Shown piece by piece: positions 35,973 to 45,134 of a stretch of 45,134 bases of DNA (position 1 is its first letter; every line of letters starts with the position of its first letter). The notes below the pieces were generated by a model that worked only from the letters and a program-made list of their open reading frames with translations, did not search any database and was not told the DNA's origin. A program made the position numbers and the translations under genes. This DNA is from Desulfuromonadaceae bacterium (lineage in GTDB: Bacteria; Desulfobacterota; Desulfuromonadia; Desulfuromonadales; SZUA-401), in NCBI GenBank assembly GCA_003246035.1, contig QKBP01000006.1, positions 1 to 45,134 on the forward strand, read 5' to 3'.

Positions 35973-36359
35973 ATGATGTCCACACCTTCTTATACAGTGC
36001 TGATTGTCGAAGACTCTCCGACCATGCGCCAGCTAATTGCCTTTGCGCTCAAGCGGATTCGCGGCATTAAGATTGTCGAAGCGCAGGACGGGGTCGACGG
36101 GCTGAAGAAGCTGTCGGGAGATAAGTTTGACCTGATCCTGAGCGACATCAATATGCCGATCATGGATGGACTGAAGCTCGTCAGCCTGGTGCGTCGAGAC
36201 CCTAACTTCAAGGATGTGCCGATCGTCATCATTACGACCGAAGGGGCCAGTGAGGACCGCGAAAGGGCACTCGCGCTCGGGGCCAACGACTACATCACCA
36301 AGCCGATCCAGACCACCCAGATTCTCGACGTGGCCCGGCGCCTGCTCAATATCAGTTGA
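35973..36359 (+). CDS. CheY-like single-domain response regulator (third)
   Basis: Receiver of 128 residues with Glu13-Asp14, acceptor Asp58 in ILSDINMP, Thr-Thr in IIITTEG and Lys in ITKPI. It resembles the first CheY of the operon more than the second (shared DINMP and STEG/TTEG style), which hints at duplication. Two adjacent ATGs (35973, 35976) are possible behind GGAGGG. It is the last chemosensory gene; infA follows after 72 nt. Confidence 0.93.
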   Translation: MMSTPSYTVLIVEDSPTMRQLIAFALKRIRGIKIVEAQDGVDGLKKLSGDKFDLILSDINMPIMDGLKLVSLVRRDPNFKDVPIVIITTEGASEDRERALALGANDYITKPIQTTQILDVARRLLNIS

Positions 36360-36394
36360 TCGTGAGTGGCGGCGCTGCGCTGCCGTCAAAGAAA

Positions 36395-36414
36395 ACAGCT
36401 TCGCTGTCGCGAAG
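36395..36414 (+). promoter_or_regulatory. Two mutually exclusive hairpins in the infA leader
   Basis: ACAGC-TTC-GCTGT (36395-36407) and CTTCGC-TGTC-GCGAAG (36399-36414) are both perfect inverted repeats that share bases, so only one can form at a time. They end 8 nt before the infA ribosome site. This could tune translation or be chance in a short leader. No promoter is obvious between the third CheY gene and infA. Confidence 0.35.
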
Positions 36415-36431
36415 AAACCATGGAGGTTCAT

Positions 36432-36650
36432 TTGTCCAAAGAAGAAGCGATTGAAGTCGAAGGTTCCGTGGTGGAGCCGCTTCCCAATGCCATGTTTCGG
36501 GTCAAGCTCGATAACGGGCACGTGGTGCTGGCCCACATCTCGGGCAAGATGCGTAAATACTACATCCGTATCCTCCCCGGTGACCGGGTTACGGTGGAGC
36601 TCTCCCCGTATGATCTCAGCCGGGGACGTATCACCTACCGGGAGAAGTAA
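36432..36650 (+). CDS. infA: Translation initiation factor IF-1
   Basis: S1/OB-fold initiation factor of 72 residues, exactly the family length when read from TTG at 36432. The GGAGG at 36422-36426 lies 5 nt upstream of that TTG; starting at the in-frame ATG 36420 would place the ribosome site inside the gene and add four extra residues. The sequence [40 protein letters not shown] and [14 protein letters not shown] is unmistakable. It precedes leuS and follows the chemosensory operon, an odd neighbour for such a house-keeping gene. Confidence 0.95.
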   Translation: MSKEEAIEVEGSVVEPLPNAMFRVKLDNGHVVLAHISGKMRKYYIRILPGDRVTVELSPYDLSRGRITYREK

Positions 36651-36668
36651 CTCGACGGCCTCAACTGT

Positions 36669-36749
36669 ACCGGTCCGCTCGGACCGGTTCGCATCATTTA
36701 ATCCGCAGGAGTTACTCCCTGCGGGGCAATACCGGCGCTGGCCGGTATT
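36669..36749 (+). promoter_or_regulatory. Three consecutive hairpins in the infA-leuS leader
   Basis: Three perfect stems occur in 81 nt: a 9-bp stem 36669-36677/36680-36688 (ACCGGTCCG), a 7-bp stem 36703-36709/36718-36724 (CCGCAGG) and a 9-bp stem 36728-36736/36741-36749 (AATACCGGC). None has a clean T-run. The first could end the infA message with help; the third stands about 20 nt before the leuS ribosome site (AGGAG 36770-36774). I saw no T-box specifier or TGGNACCGCG motif. Confidence 0.5.
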
Positions 36750-36782
36750 CCTGTTTATGCCACTGTTTTAGGAGCGGTACCC

Positions 36783-39335
<2,553 letters not shown>

Positions 39336-39337
39336 GG

Positions 39338-39850
39338 GTGCCGGTGCGAGCTGTCGGAGCACTTATCCTCGGAGTCTGTATCGGCATTGCGGTCAGTGCC
39401 TGCGGTTACCGATTCGGAGCCGTGGGCCAGGGGGCGCAGGAAATCGCCGTTGCCATGTACGGCAACAGCACCCGGGAGCCGCTCCTTGAGAAGGAGCTCA
39501 CCAACTTGCTGATCAGTGAGCTGGAAAGGAGCCCGGCTTTCACCCCCCGGGAAGTCGACACGCCGAGCCACCTGAGCCTCGAAGGGGTGGTCACGGGCTA
39601 CAGCTCTACAGCGGTTGCCTACAACGCCGAGGATGAAATCGTTCGCTATCTCGTGCGGATTTCTGCCGTTTCGACCTTGCGCGAGGAGCCGAGCGGACGG
39701 GTCGTGTGGCGGGGAGTCAGCGATGCTGCCCAGGAGTATGCTGCTGACGAGGACAAAGCGCTACAGCGACAGCGTGAAGAATTGGCCCGCCTCGAGGCCC
39801 TTGCCCGCCTCGCCGAAGAGATCACCCAGCGTCTCGGACAGCGTTTCTAG
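39338..39850 (+). CDS. lptE: LPS-assembly lipoprotein LptE
   Basis: Outer-membrane lipoprotein of about 170 residues that plugs LptD during LPS export. The signal peptide ends in a lipobox (VSAC, Cys at residue 22) followed by GYRF, the usual mature start of the LptE family. The region ALPGE-like in other species reads VAMYGNSTREPLLEKELTNLLISELERSPAF here and matches the family in pattern. The C-terminal helix is Arg/Leu/Glu-rich. Starts at GTG 39338 or GTG 39344 are both possible. The leuS-lptE-holA order is the same as in enterobacteria, which strengthens the call. Confidence 0.9.
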   Translation: MPVRAVGALILGVCIGIAVSACGYRFGAVGQGAQEIAVAMYGNSTREPLLEKELTNLLISELERSPAFTPREVDTPSHLSLEGVVTGYSSTAVAYNAEDEIVRYLVRISAVSTLREEPSGRVVWRGVSDAAQEYAADEDKALQRQREELARLEALARLAEEITQRLGQRF

Positions 39851-39859
39851 GTCGCGTGC

Positions 39860-40861
39860 ATGAATGCCGGCGAATTCAACAGCGCGGTACGTACCCATCA
39901 ACTCCCCCCGGTGGTCTATCTTTTCGGGGCGGAAACCTTTTTGCGTGACCAGGCGCTGTCAGCCATCCGCGGCAGTTATGTCGATCCCGGCACGGTCGAC
40001 TTCAACCTCGATATCGTTGAAGGGGGGAACATTGCCGCCGCCGCGCTCATCGACATGGCGAATGCCCTTCCGACCTTCGCCACCTGGCGACTGGTGATCG
40101 TGCGCGATGCCCACAAATTGGCGGCATCCGATCTCGAGGCGCTGAGCTCCTACCTGAAGAACCCGTCCCCCTCAACTCTGCTGGTCTTCGTCGGCGACAA
40201 GATCGACCGACGCAAGAAATTTTTCCACGATTTCAAGAAGCACGGCGCGCTGGTCGAGTTCAAGGAACTGTATGAAAACCAGATCCCGTCATTTGTTCGG
40301 GATAGGGCGGCCGAGGCCGGGATCCGCATGACCGAGTCGGCCATGGCCCTGTTCTGCAGGAGGGTCGGCACGGGGTTGCACGAAATTCATGGAGAGATCG
40401 TCAAGCTCGCCACGTACCTTGGGGAGCGCGAACTGGCCGATGAGGCAGACATCGAGGCGATCGTCTCGGAAAGCCGTTCGGAGAACGTTTTCAAGCTGAC
40501 GGATGCCCTCGGTGAAGGTCGGTCCAGGGACGCACTGCAGATGTTGCGCAGGTTGCTCGAGGACGGCGAGGCGCCCCTGATGATCGTGGCGATGCTGACG
40601 CGCTATTACCGCCAGGTATGGAGCGCCTGCGAACTCCGCAGGCAGAATCTCGGCAAAGCCGAGATGGCGCGTCGTATCGGGATCAACCCCTATTTTCTCG
40701 ACGGTCTGCTGGCGCAGTCGCGAAACAGTTCGCCTGCAGGTTGCCGGACCGCCTTCGAAACGCTACTCGAAACCGATCTGGCGCTTAAATCGAGCGGTGC
40801 GCATCCGACTGCGTTGATGGACCGGTTACTGCTGCGCCTGCTGGACCTGCGGGGAAAATAA
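39860..40861 (+). CDS. holA: DNA polymerase III delta subunit
   Basis: Clamp-loader subunit of 333 residues that opens the beta clamp. The N-terminus PPVVYLFGAETFLRDQALSAIR and the middle TYLGERELADEADIEAIVSESRSENVFKLTDAL are typical, as is the C-terminal helix bundle with LLRRLLEDGEAPLMIVAMLTRYYRQVW-like sequence. It follows lptE by 9 nt and is the last gene of the infA-leuS run. Its stop lies within the stem-loop region that terminates rpsT from the other side. Confidence 0.93.
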   Translation: MNAGEFNSAVRTHQLPPVVYLFGAETFLRDQALSAIRGSYVDPGTVDFNLDIVEGGNIAAAALIDMANALPTFATWRLVIVRDAHKLAASDLEALSSYLKNPSPSTLLVFVGDKIDRRKKFFHDFKKHGALVEFKELYENQIPSFVRDRAAEAGIRMTESAMALFCRRVGTGLHEIHGEIVKLATYLGERELADEADIEAIVSESRSENVFKLTDALGEGRSRDALQMLRRLLEDGEAPLMIVAMLTRYYRQVWSACELRRQNLGKAEMARRIGINPYFLDGLLAQSRNSSPAGCRTAFETLLETDLALKSSGAHPTALMDRLLLRLLDLRGK

Positions 40862-40881
40862 AAGGGGCGCCGCAGCGCCCC
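40855..40881 (-). terminator. Rho-independent terminator of rpsT
   Basis: GGGGCGC (40864-40870) and GCGCCCC (40875-40881) form a 7-bp GC stem with a 4-nt loop. On the minus strand the stem is followed by TTTTATTTT (40863-40855), a good U-tract. On the plus strand no T-run follows directly, so it may stop holA transcripts less efficiently. The 3' end of holA overlaps the U-tract. Confidence 0.85.
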
Positions 40882-40909
40882 CTGATGGAATCTTTTGTGA
40901 TGACCGGGA

Positions 40910-41173
40910 TCAGGCCAGGGAAGTGACCAGTTTGGTCAGCCGGGAGATTTTGCGGCTGGCGGTATTCTTGTGGATGACCCCCTTGGTCGAGGCCTTGTCG
41001 ATGAAAGGGACCGCCTTGCCCAGGGCCGCCTTGGCGGCGTCCTGATCGCCGTTGGCCACGGCGTCGCGAACCTGCTTGACGTAGGTACGCATAGAGGAGC
41101 GGATATGGGTGTTGCGGGCGTTGCGCACGGCATTCTGGCGCATGCGCTTGAGAGCGGACTTGTGGTTAGCCAA
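40910..41173 (-). CDS. rpsT: 30S ribosomal protein S20
   Basis: Basic 87-residue ribosomal protein. The sequence [20 protein letters not shown] is the standard S20 start, and [17 protein letters not shown] the standard end. The start ATG at 41173 follows GGAGG. It forms a monocistronic unit with its own promoter and intrinsic terminator, lying between holA and murJ on the opposite strand. The same rpsT-murJ divergent arrangement is widespread in proteobacteria. Confidence 0.97.
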   Translation of the reverse strand: MANHKSALKRMRQNAVRNARNTHIRSSMRTYVKQVRDAVANGDQDAAKAALGKAVPFIDKASTKGVIHKNTASRKISRLTKLVTSLA

Positions 41174-41221
41174 TGTATCCTCCGTAGGGAACGAGTGTTC
41201 GTTGTGTTGACAGCGTGGCGA

Positions 41222-41250
41222 TTTATATCACCCGTTGTACCCACTGTCAA
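41222..41250 (-). promoter_or_regulatory. Near-consensus promoter of rpsT
   Basis: On the minus strand a perfect TTGACA (41250-41245) and TATAAA (41227-41222) are separated by 17 bp. Start near 41215 gives a leader of about 42 nt. A second TTGACA on the plus strand (41207-41212) has no -10 box at proper distance. For murJ on the plus strand only a weak pair (TTGATT 41273-41278, TAGATA 41296-41301) is visible. Confidence 0.75.
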
Positions 41251-41342
41251 GAAAATATATTCCGCGATTTTTTTGATTTCCACATATAGATCAGGTAGAT
41301 ACGTCTTTAATCCGTGGGATGAAAATCTTTTAACGAAATTAT

Positions 41343-42923
41343 ATGGCTAGCGAAGACAGTAAAAGGACAATTTCACGCGCGACCGGCACCATGGCCATGG
41401 CCACCCTCGTCAGCCGCATTGCCGGCCTGATCAGGGATATGGTGATCGGCCGCTATTTCGGTGCAGGCTTCGCGACCGATGCCTTCTTCATGGCGTTCAC
41501 CATCCCGAACCTGCTGCGGCGGTTCTTCGCCGAGGGCTCGCTGACCGCCGCGTTTGTCCCGACGTTTTCGGAGATCTATCGCCTCGAGGGACGGCGCGAG
41601 GCCGAGCGTATCTTTCAGATCTGCTGGACGCTTCTGCTGCTGGTGATGCTCGGCGTGACCGTCCTCGGCATTCTCGGGTCCCCCTGGCTCGTCAAGGGGA
41701 TTGCCACCGGCTTCGCCGATATCCCGGGGAAGCTTGCCCTGACGGACCATCTCAACAGGTTGATGTTCCCGTATATCCTGCTGGTCAGCCTCCTTGCCCT
41801 GCTGACCGGTGTTCTCAACGTGTACGGACACTTCTTTCTTCCGGCCTTCTCGCCGGTGATGCTGAATCTGGCTTTGATCGCCTCGGCGCTGGTTGCTCAA
41901 TCCTTTTTCGCGGTCCCCGTGCATGCCCTGGCCTACGGGGTCCTTATCGGGGGTGTCCTGCAGTTGGTGGTCCTGTATCCTGCACTGCGCCGCCACTCCA
42001 TCCGCCTGCGCTTCAATTTTGCCTTTACCGAACCCCGTGTGCGGGCAATCGCCCGCCTCATGCTGCCGGGAGTTGTCGGGGTGGCTATTTACCAGATCAA
42101 CGTCATCGTCACCCGCATCTTGGCATCGTTCCTCCCGGAGGGGAGCGTCTCCTACCTCTATTACGGGCAACGACTGTTCGAATTCCCCCAGGGGGTCTTC
42201 ATCGTCGCCCTGGCCCAGGCGGTGTTGCCGACCATGAGCCGTCAGGCGGCCGACGGAGACGAGAGCGCTCTCCGGGATTCATTTCAATATGCGCTGCGCC
42301 TGATCCTGTTCGGTACCTTGCCGGCGGCACTTGGTCTGGTGCTGTGCGCCGTACCGGTCTATAGCCTGTTCTTCATGGGGGGCGCCTTCGATGTTCACGC
42401 GGTTCGTCAGTCGGCGCTGGCTCTGGCCGCCTATGCTCCGGGACTGCTATTCGTCGGTGTCAGCCGGGTCACCGTCCCGGTCTTCTATGCCCGCAAGGAT
42501 ACACGCACACCGGTGTGGATCTCTTTCTGGACGCTGCTGGTCAATGCCGGACTCGGACTGATGATGATGCGGTGGTACGGCCATGTCGGCCTGGCCTTGG
42601 CCCTGACACTCGCCTCGGCTTTCAATGCCCTGATCCTGCTCGTGGCGCTCAAACGGCACATCGGCCCTCTGGGGCTGGCGACCCTGCTCGGCTACCTGCT
42701 GCGTTTGCTCCCTTTACTGGTACTGATGGGCGCCGTCGTGTGGTTGCTGCTCCAGCAGGGGGACTGGTATGCTGTCGGTAAGCGCTGGATGAACGGCTGG
42801 TGGCTGATGGGTGCGACCCTCACCGGAGCGTTCTGTTATCTGCTCGGGGGACGGCTCCTGAATCTCCCCGAGGCCGAACAGCTTTTAGGTTTGATCGCCC
42901 GTCGCAGTGGGAGAAAGACATGA
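41343..42923 (+). CDS. murJ: Lipid II flippase MurJ
   Basis: Polytopic inner-membrane protein of 526 residues that moves lipid II across the membrane for peptidoglycan synthesis. SRIAGLIRDMVIGRYFGAG, FFMAFTIPNLLRRFFAEGSLTAAFVPTF and YLYYGQRLFEFPQGVFIVALAQAVLPTMS are signature segments; about fourteen membrane helices are evident. The ribosome site before ATG 41343 is weak, and an in-frame ATG at 41391 would remove part of the conserved N-terminus less plausibly. The stop overlaps the next gene by ATGA. Confidence 0.96.
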   Translation: MASEDSKRTISRATGTMAMATLVSRIAGLIRDMVIGRYFGAGFATDAFFMAFTIPNLLRRFFAEGSLTAAFVPTFSEIYRLEGRREAERIFQICWTLLLLVMLGVTVLGILGSPWLVKGIATGFADIPGKLALTDHLNRLMFPYILLVSLLALLTGVLNVYGHFFLPAFSPVMLNLALIASALVAQSFFAVPVHALAYGVLIGGVLQLVVLYPALRRHSIRLRFNFAFTEPRVRAIARLMLPGVVGVAIYQINVIVTRILASFLPEGSVSYLYYGQRLFEFPQGVFIVALAQAVLPTMSRQAADGDESALRDSFQYALRLILFGTLPAALGLVLCAVPVYSLFFMGGAFDVHAVRQSALALAAYAPGLLFVGVSRVTVPVFYARKDTRTPVWISFWTLLVNAGLGLMMMRWYGHVGLALALTLASAFNALILLVALKRHIGPLGLATLLGYLLRLLPLLVLMGAVVWLLLQQGDWYAVGKRWMNGWWLMGATLTGAFCYLLGGRLLNLPEAEQLLGLIARRSGRKT

Positions 42924-43447
42924 TCGCGAGTCAGACAGACAGGTGCTACACCCTTATGGAATCTCCGTTCGGATGGCTCGGACTGGTCGCCGGTTCGTCC
43001 GGGCTGATCGCGGTAACCTTCAGGCCTGAGCGTGAAGACGTGCTCGCCGCACTATCTGAGGACTGTCCGCTTTGTGAGGAAGGGGCGCTCCCGGTACTGG
43101 ACGCGGCCGCAAAGCAGCTGCGCGAGTATTTTGCCGGGAAGAGGAGGTCCTTCGATCTCCCCTGCGACCTGTCGGGGTGTTCAGATTTCGCGCGGCGGGT
43201 TCTTGGAGAGCTCGCCAAGGTCGCTTACGGCGAGCTGGTCAGCTACGGTGAACTGGCGCGTAGGGCCGGAGCCCAGGGGGCCGCGCGGGCTGTGGGGCGG
43301 GTGATGGCGTCGAACCCCATGCCATTGATTCTGCCCTGTCATCGGGTGGTCGCCGCAGACGGACGTTTAACGGGTTACTCGGGTGGTCGCGGTCTGGCAA
43401 GTAAGAGCACCCTCCTGGAGTTCGAACGGACTCACTCGACCAGCTGA
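42920..43447 (+). CDS. ogt: Methylated-DNA-protein cysteine methyltransferase
   Basis: Suicide DNA-repair protein of 175 residues that removes O6-alkyl groups from guanine. The acceptor is Cys140 in the ILPCHRVV motif, followed by LTGYSGGRGLASKSTLL. The helix-turn-helix region YGELVSYGELARRAGAQGAARAVGRVMASNPMP is intact. The N-terminal half is Ogt-like, without an Ada domain. The ATG at 42920 overlaps the murJ stop, so earlier frames are rejected. The last 16 bp overlap, tail to tail, the YcgN-like gene on the other strand. The symbol could equally be given as a generic MGMT. Confidence 0.93.
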   Translation: MIASQTDRCYTLMESPFGWLGLVAGSSGLIAVTFRPEREDVLAALSEDCPLCEEGALPVLDAAAKQLREYFAGKRRSFDLPCDLSGCSDFARRVLGELAKVAYGELVSYGELARRAGAQGAARAVGRVMASNPMPLILPCHRVVAADGRLTGYSGGRGLASKSTLLEFERTHSTS

Positions 43448-43734
43448 AGATCCGGTCGTTCGGCGAGCAGGACACGGTAGGCACAATCGGCGGGGAGCCA
43501 GTCCGCTTCGGCTACCCGTTCAGGGGTCAGCTTGAGGCACTCTTCACCGGTCGCCAGGCGCTTGTGGTAGACCCGGCATTGACGTGAATGGATGTCCAGG
43601 AATCGGCATGATTTCTGGCTCACCCGGTATCCTCCACTCTTCTTGGCGGTTTTTTCGAAGCAGCATTGCCCGCAGCGACGGCACAGAGCTTCCCAGGCAC
43701 GGGTTGTCATCTCGTCGTCCATCGAGCCTCTCAT
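43432..43734 (-). CDS. YcgN/YkgJ-type cysteine-cluster protein
   Basis: Small protein of 100 residues from ATG 43734. It matches the UPF0260 (YcgN) family: WEALCRRCGQCCFEK, then SCRFLDIHSRQCRVYHKR, CLKLTPERVAEADWLPADCAYRVL. Eight cysteines in this arrangement suggest binding of zinc or an Fe-S cluster; the function is unknown. It ends shortly after the last conserved motif, shorter than E. coli YcgN. The start overlaps the upstream stop as ATGA; ATG 43722 or 43710 are alternatives. Tail-to-tail overlap of 16 bp with ogt. Confidence 0.87.
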   Translation of the reverse strand: MRGSMDDEMTTRAWEALCRRCGQCCFEKTAKKSGGYRVSQKSCRFLDIHSRQCRVYHKRLATGEECLKLTPERVAEADWLPADCAYRVLLAERPDLQLVE

Positions 43735-45131
43735 CGATCGCTCCGGATGCTGCCGACGCTGAACTCGTAGCGGCGGAACCCCTGTCCATCGGCGATTCGC
43801 CATCGCCCGAAGTCCTCGTCTTTCAGTGTCGCAAAGTTCCAGCGGAATACCCTGAGCACCATCTCTTTCTCGACCGCCCCTTCAAGGGCGCTGTATCGGA
43901 CGGCAAGAATATTTCTTCCCGGCTTGAACGTGACGGGGGCAGAATCACTGCGTCGCGACGATACCCCCGTGGGGTACTCGAGGACCGGTTCTCCATTCAG
44001 AAAGACGTGGGCACGGTAGCCACGGATCTCGATCTCAAAGACACCCTTGTCAAACGGTTGAACCCGTTGTGGGGCGGCTGTTTCGACGCTCGCGGGCAGA
44101 GTCGGGCGGTAGAGTCCTGCCTCGAGGAGCAGGACCTGCAGCCCGGCACGGATACGTCCGGGGCCGAGCATGAGTGTCAGAACGATCGTGAAGATCAGCA
44201 AACCGGCGCCGGCAAAGGCGGGCCACTGCAGACGTTGTGTCAGGCTGTCATTGTAGCTGAGGGCAGGGCGCGTCTCCAGAGCGTCCTGGTGGAGTTCAGC
44301 CAGCATGCTGAGCAGGATCAACAAGGGTATGACAGATAACAGCGCAAAGATGCCCGGTAGCCAGAAAAGGCCTGCCAACGTCGGGACGATCAGCAGCAGT
44401 GCGGGGAGAAGCAGGCGTCCAAAGGCCCGTTCCCGTCCGGTAACATAGGCCCGGCTGCGGAGGAGAGCGGAGAGCCCGCCGGATTGCTCGCGGGCGAAAC
44501 AACAGGGGGCGAGGGCGAACCAGCGAAAAAAGAGGTAGCCCGGAACCAGGAAACAGAGGGTAGTTCCGCCGAGAACCAGCACCATCCAACCCATCAGCCA
44601 CAGGAACCCCGCAAGTCTCTGCAGGCCGATGGCGAGTGCCGGCCTGAGCGTCAGAAACGGGTCGCAGAGGAGATGGAGAGAGGCGTTGAAGGCTACGGAG
44701 AGGGTGAGCAGTTTCAGCAGCAGCGCCCCGATGACGGCGTACGGCAGACCGACACGTTCGAGGAGGGCGGCTTCGAAGTAGTTCGAGAGCCCGAGGGGGA
44801 GAAGGGCAAACAGCCAGATGCCGAACAGGGCCGCAGTGCGTTCTTTCAGACGCCCCAAGGCGCGGGGCCAGATACGGGTGAACGGCTCACAGGTCGGTTC
44901 CGGGGTGGTTTCGGTGAGAACGTGGTGCTGCGGGAGCGAGGAGGGTTCGTCGAAAATCGCGCGAAGCTGCTCTAGGTCAGCCTCCTTGTCGCTGTCGTCG
45001 TCGCCGCTTTGAGCGGCGGCCTGCTGCTCCCGCTCGGCGGCCTGGCGCTGCAGGAACTTCAGAACGACGACCCCGCACGCCTCACAGAAGTCAGATTTCG
45101 GCTGGACGAAGTCGCATTTCGGGCAGGTCAT
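43731..45131 (-). CDS. Zinc-ribbon multi-span membrane protein
   Basis: Protein of 466 residues with no family that I can name. An N-terminal zinc ribbon (Cys3-x2-Cys6, Cys16-x2-Cys19) is followed by a charged Gln/Asp/Glu-rich linker (about 28-60). About six hydrophobic membrane segments follow (about 100-310), with a compact Cys/Phe-rich stretch in FALAPCCFAREQSGG. After a final membrane helix (about 308-325) the C-terminal ~130 residues look like a soluble beta-rich domain (EIEIRGYRAHVFLNGEPVLEYP and RNILAVRYSALEGAVEKEMVLRV), similar in feel to carbohydrate-binding or PA14-type folds. The ATG is 3 nt from the window end, so a longer start cannot be excluded. Confidence 0.8.
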   Translation of the reverse strand: MTCPKCDFVQPKSDFCEACGVVVLKFLQRQAAEREQQAAAQSGDDDSDKEADLEQLRAIFDEPSSLPQHHVLTETTPEPTCEPFTRIWPRALGRLKERTAALFGIWLFALLPLGLSNYFEAALLERVGLPYAVIGALLLKLLTLSVAFNASLHLLCDPFLTLRPALAIGLQRLAGFLWLMGWMVLVLGGTTLCFLVPGYLFFRWFALAPCCFAREQSGGLSALLRSRAYVTGRERAFGRLLLPALLLIVPTLAGLFWLPGIFALLSVIPLLILLSMLAELHQDALETRPALSYNDSLTQRLQWPAFAGAGLLIFTIVLTLMLGPGRIRAGLQVLLLEAGLYRPTLPASVETAAPQRVQPFDKGVFEIEIRGYRAHVFLNGEPVLEYPTGVSSRRSDSAPVTFKPGRNILAVRYSALEGAVEKEMVLRVFRWNFATLKDEDFGRWRIADGQGFRRYEFSVGSIRSDR

Positions 45132-45134
45132 GGT

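Noticed and set aside
36651..36782. T-box riboswitch before leuS
   Set aside because: The stems are present but no TGGNACCGCG-type antiterminator motif, specifier loop or terminator T-run was found; the leader is also too short.
41207..41235. Plus-strand TTGACA as the murJ promoter
   Set aside because: The only AT-rich -10-like box (TATATC, 41224-41229) is 11 bp away, too close for sigma70 recognition.

Overview
The window is a GC-rich (roughly 60% by eye), densely packed bacterial chromosome segment with no insertion sequence, tRNA, rRNA, CRISPR array or prophage that I can see. Gene content and order point to a Gram-negative delta-proteobacterium of the Desulfuromonadales type (Geobacter/Pelobacter/Desulfuromonas relatives). 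The grounds are LPS and lipoprotein genes (lptE, lnt, murJ), a c-di-AMP-type 7TM-HD phosphohydrolase, a PSP1/RicT homologue beside metG, a TatD-radical SAM fusion and a large receptor-less chemosensory operon. This placement is inference; no taxonomic marker was aligned.

Layout. (1) 1-771: 5' part of enolase on the minus strand. (2) 1037-7902: plus-strand envelope/RNA-maturation operon phoH - pgpH-like - ybeY - dgkA/PAP2 fusion - corC-like - lnt, with overlaps or very short gaps throughout. (3) 7974-9476: DUF302 protein, Fe-S flavoprotein-like reductase and hot-dog thioesterase. (4) 9536-13132 minus: hybrid histidine kinase and a rhodanese-YceI fusion whose rhodanese Cys is missing. (5) 13198-19092 minus: tmk - holB - PSP1/ricT - metG - tatD/radical SAM, read from a good sigma70-type promoter. 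(6) 19267-23230 plus: rnc - radical SAM - era - der, from its own promoter divergent to tmk. (7) 23361-36359 plus: a twelve-gene chemosensory operon. (8) 36432-40861 plus: infA - leuS - lptE - holA. (9) 40910-41173 minus: rpsT, with a clear promoter and terminator. (10) 41343-43447 plus: murJ and a methylguanine-DNA methyltransferase. (11) 43432-45131 minus: a YcgN-type cysteine-rich protein and a zinc-ribbon membrane protein that starts 3 nt inside the window end.

The chemosensory operon is the most distinctive part. It encodes a DUF4388-receiver-GAF-like protein, three stand-alone CheY-like receivers, CheA, an ExeA-type AAA ATPase, two CheW proteins (one with a 12-bp tandem repeat coding for (PEPE)n), a zinc-ribbon receiver protein, a 671-residue HEAT-repeat protein, CheR, CheB and a coiled-coil GAF protein. 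It has the core kinase and both adaptation enzymes but no chemoreceptor, CheZ, CheC or CheD. Its receptor must lie elsewhere, or one of the unusual accessory proteins feeds the kinase. Its output is unknown; gene expression, pili or development-like control are possibilities rather than conclusions.
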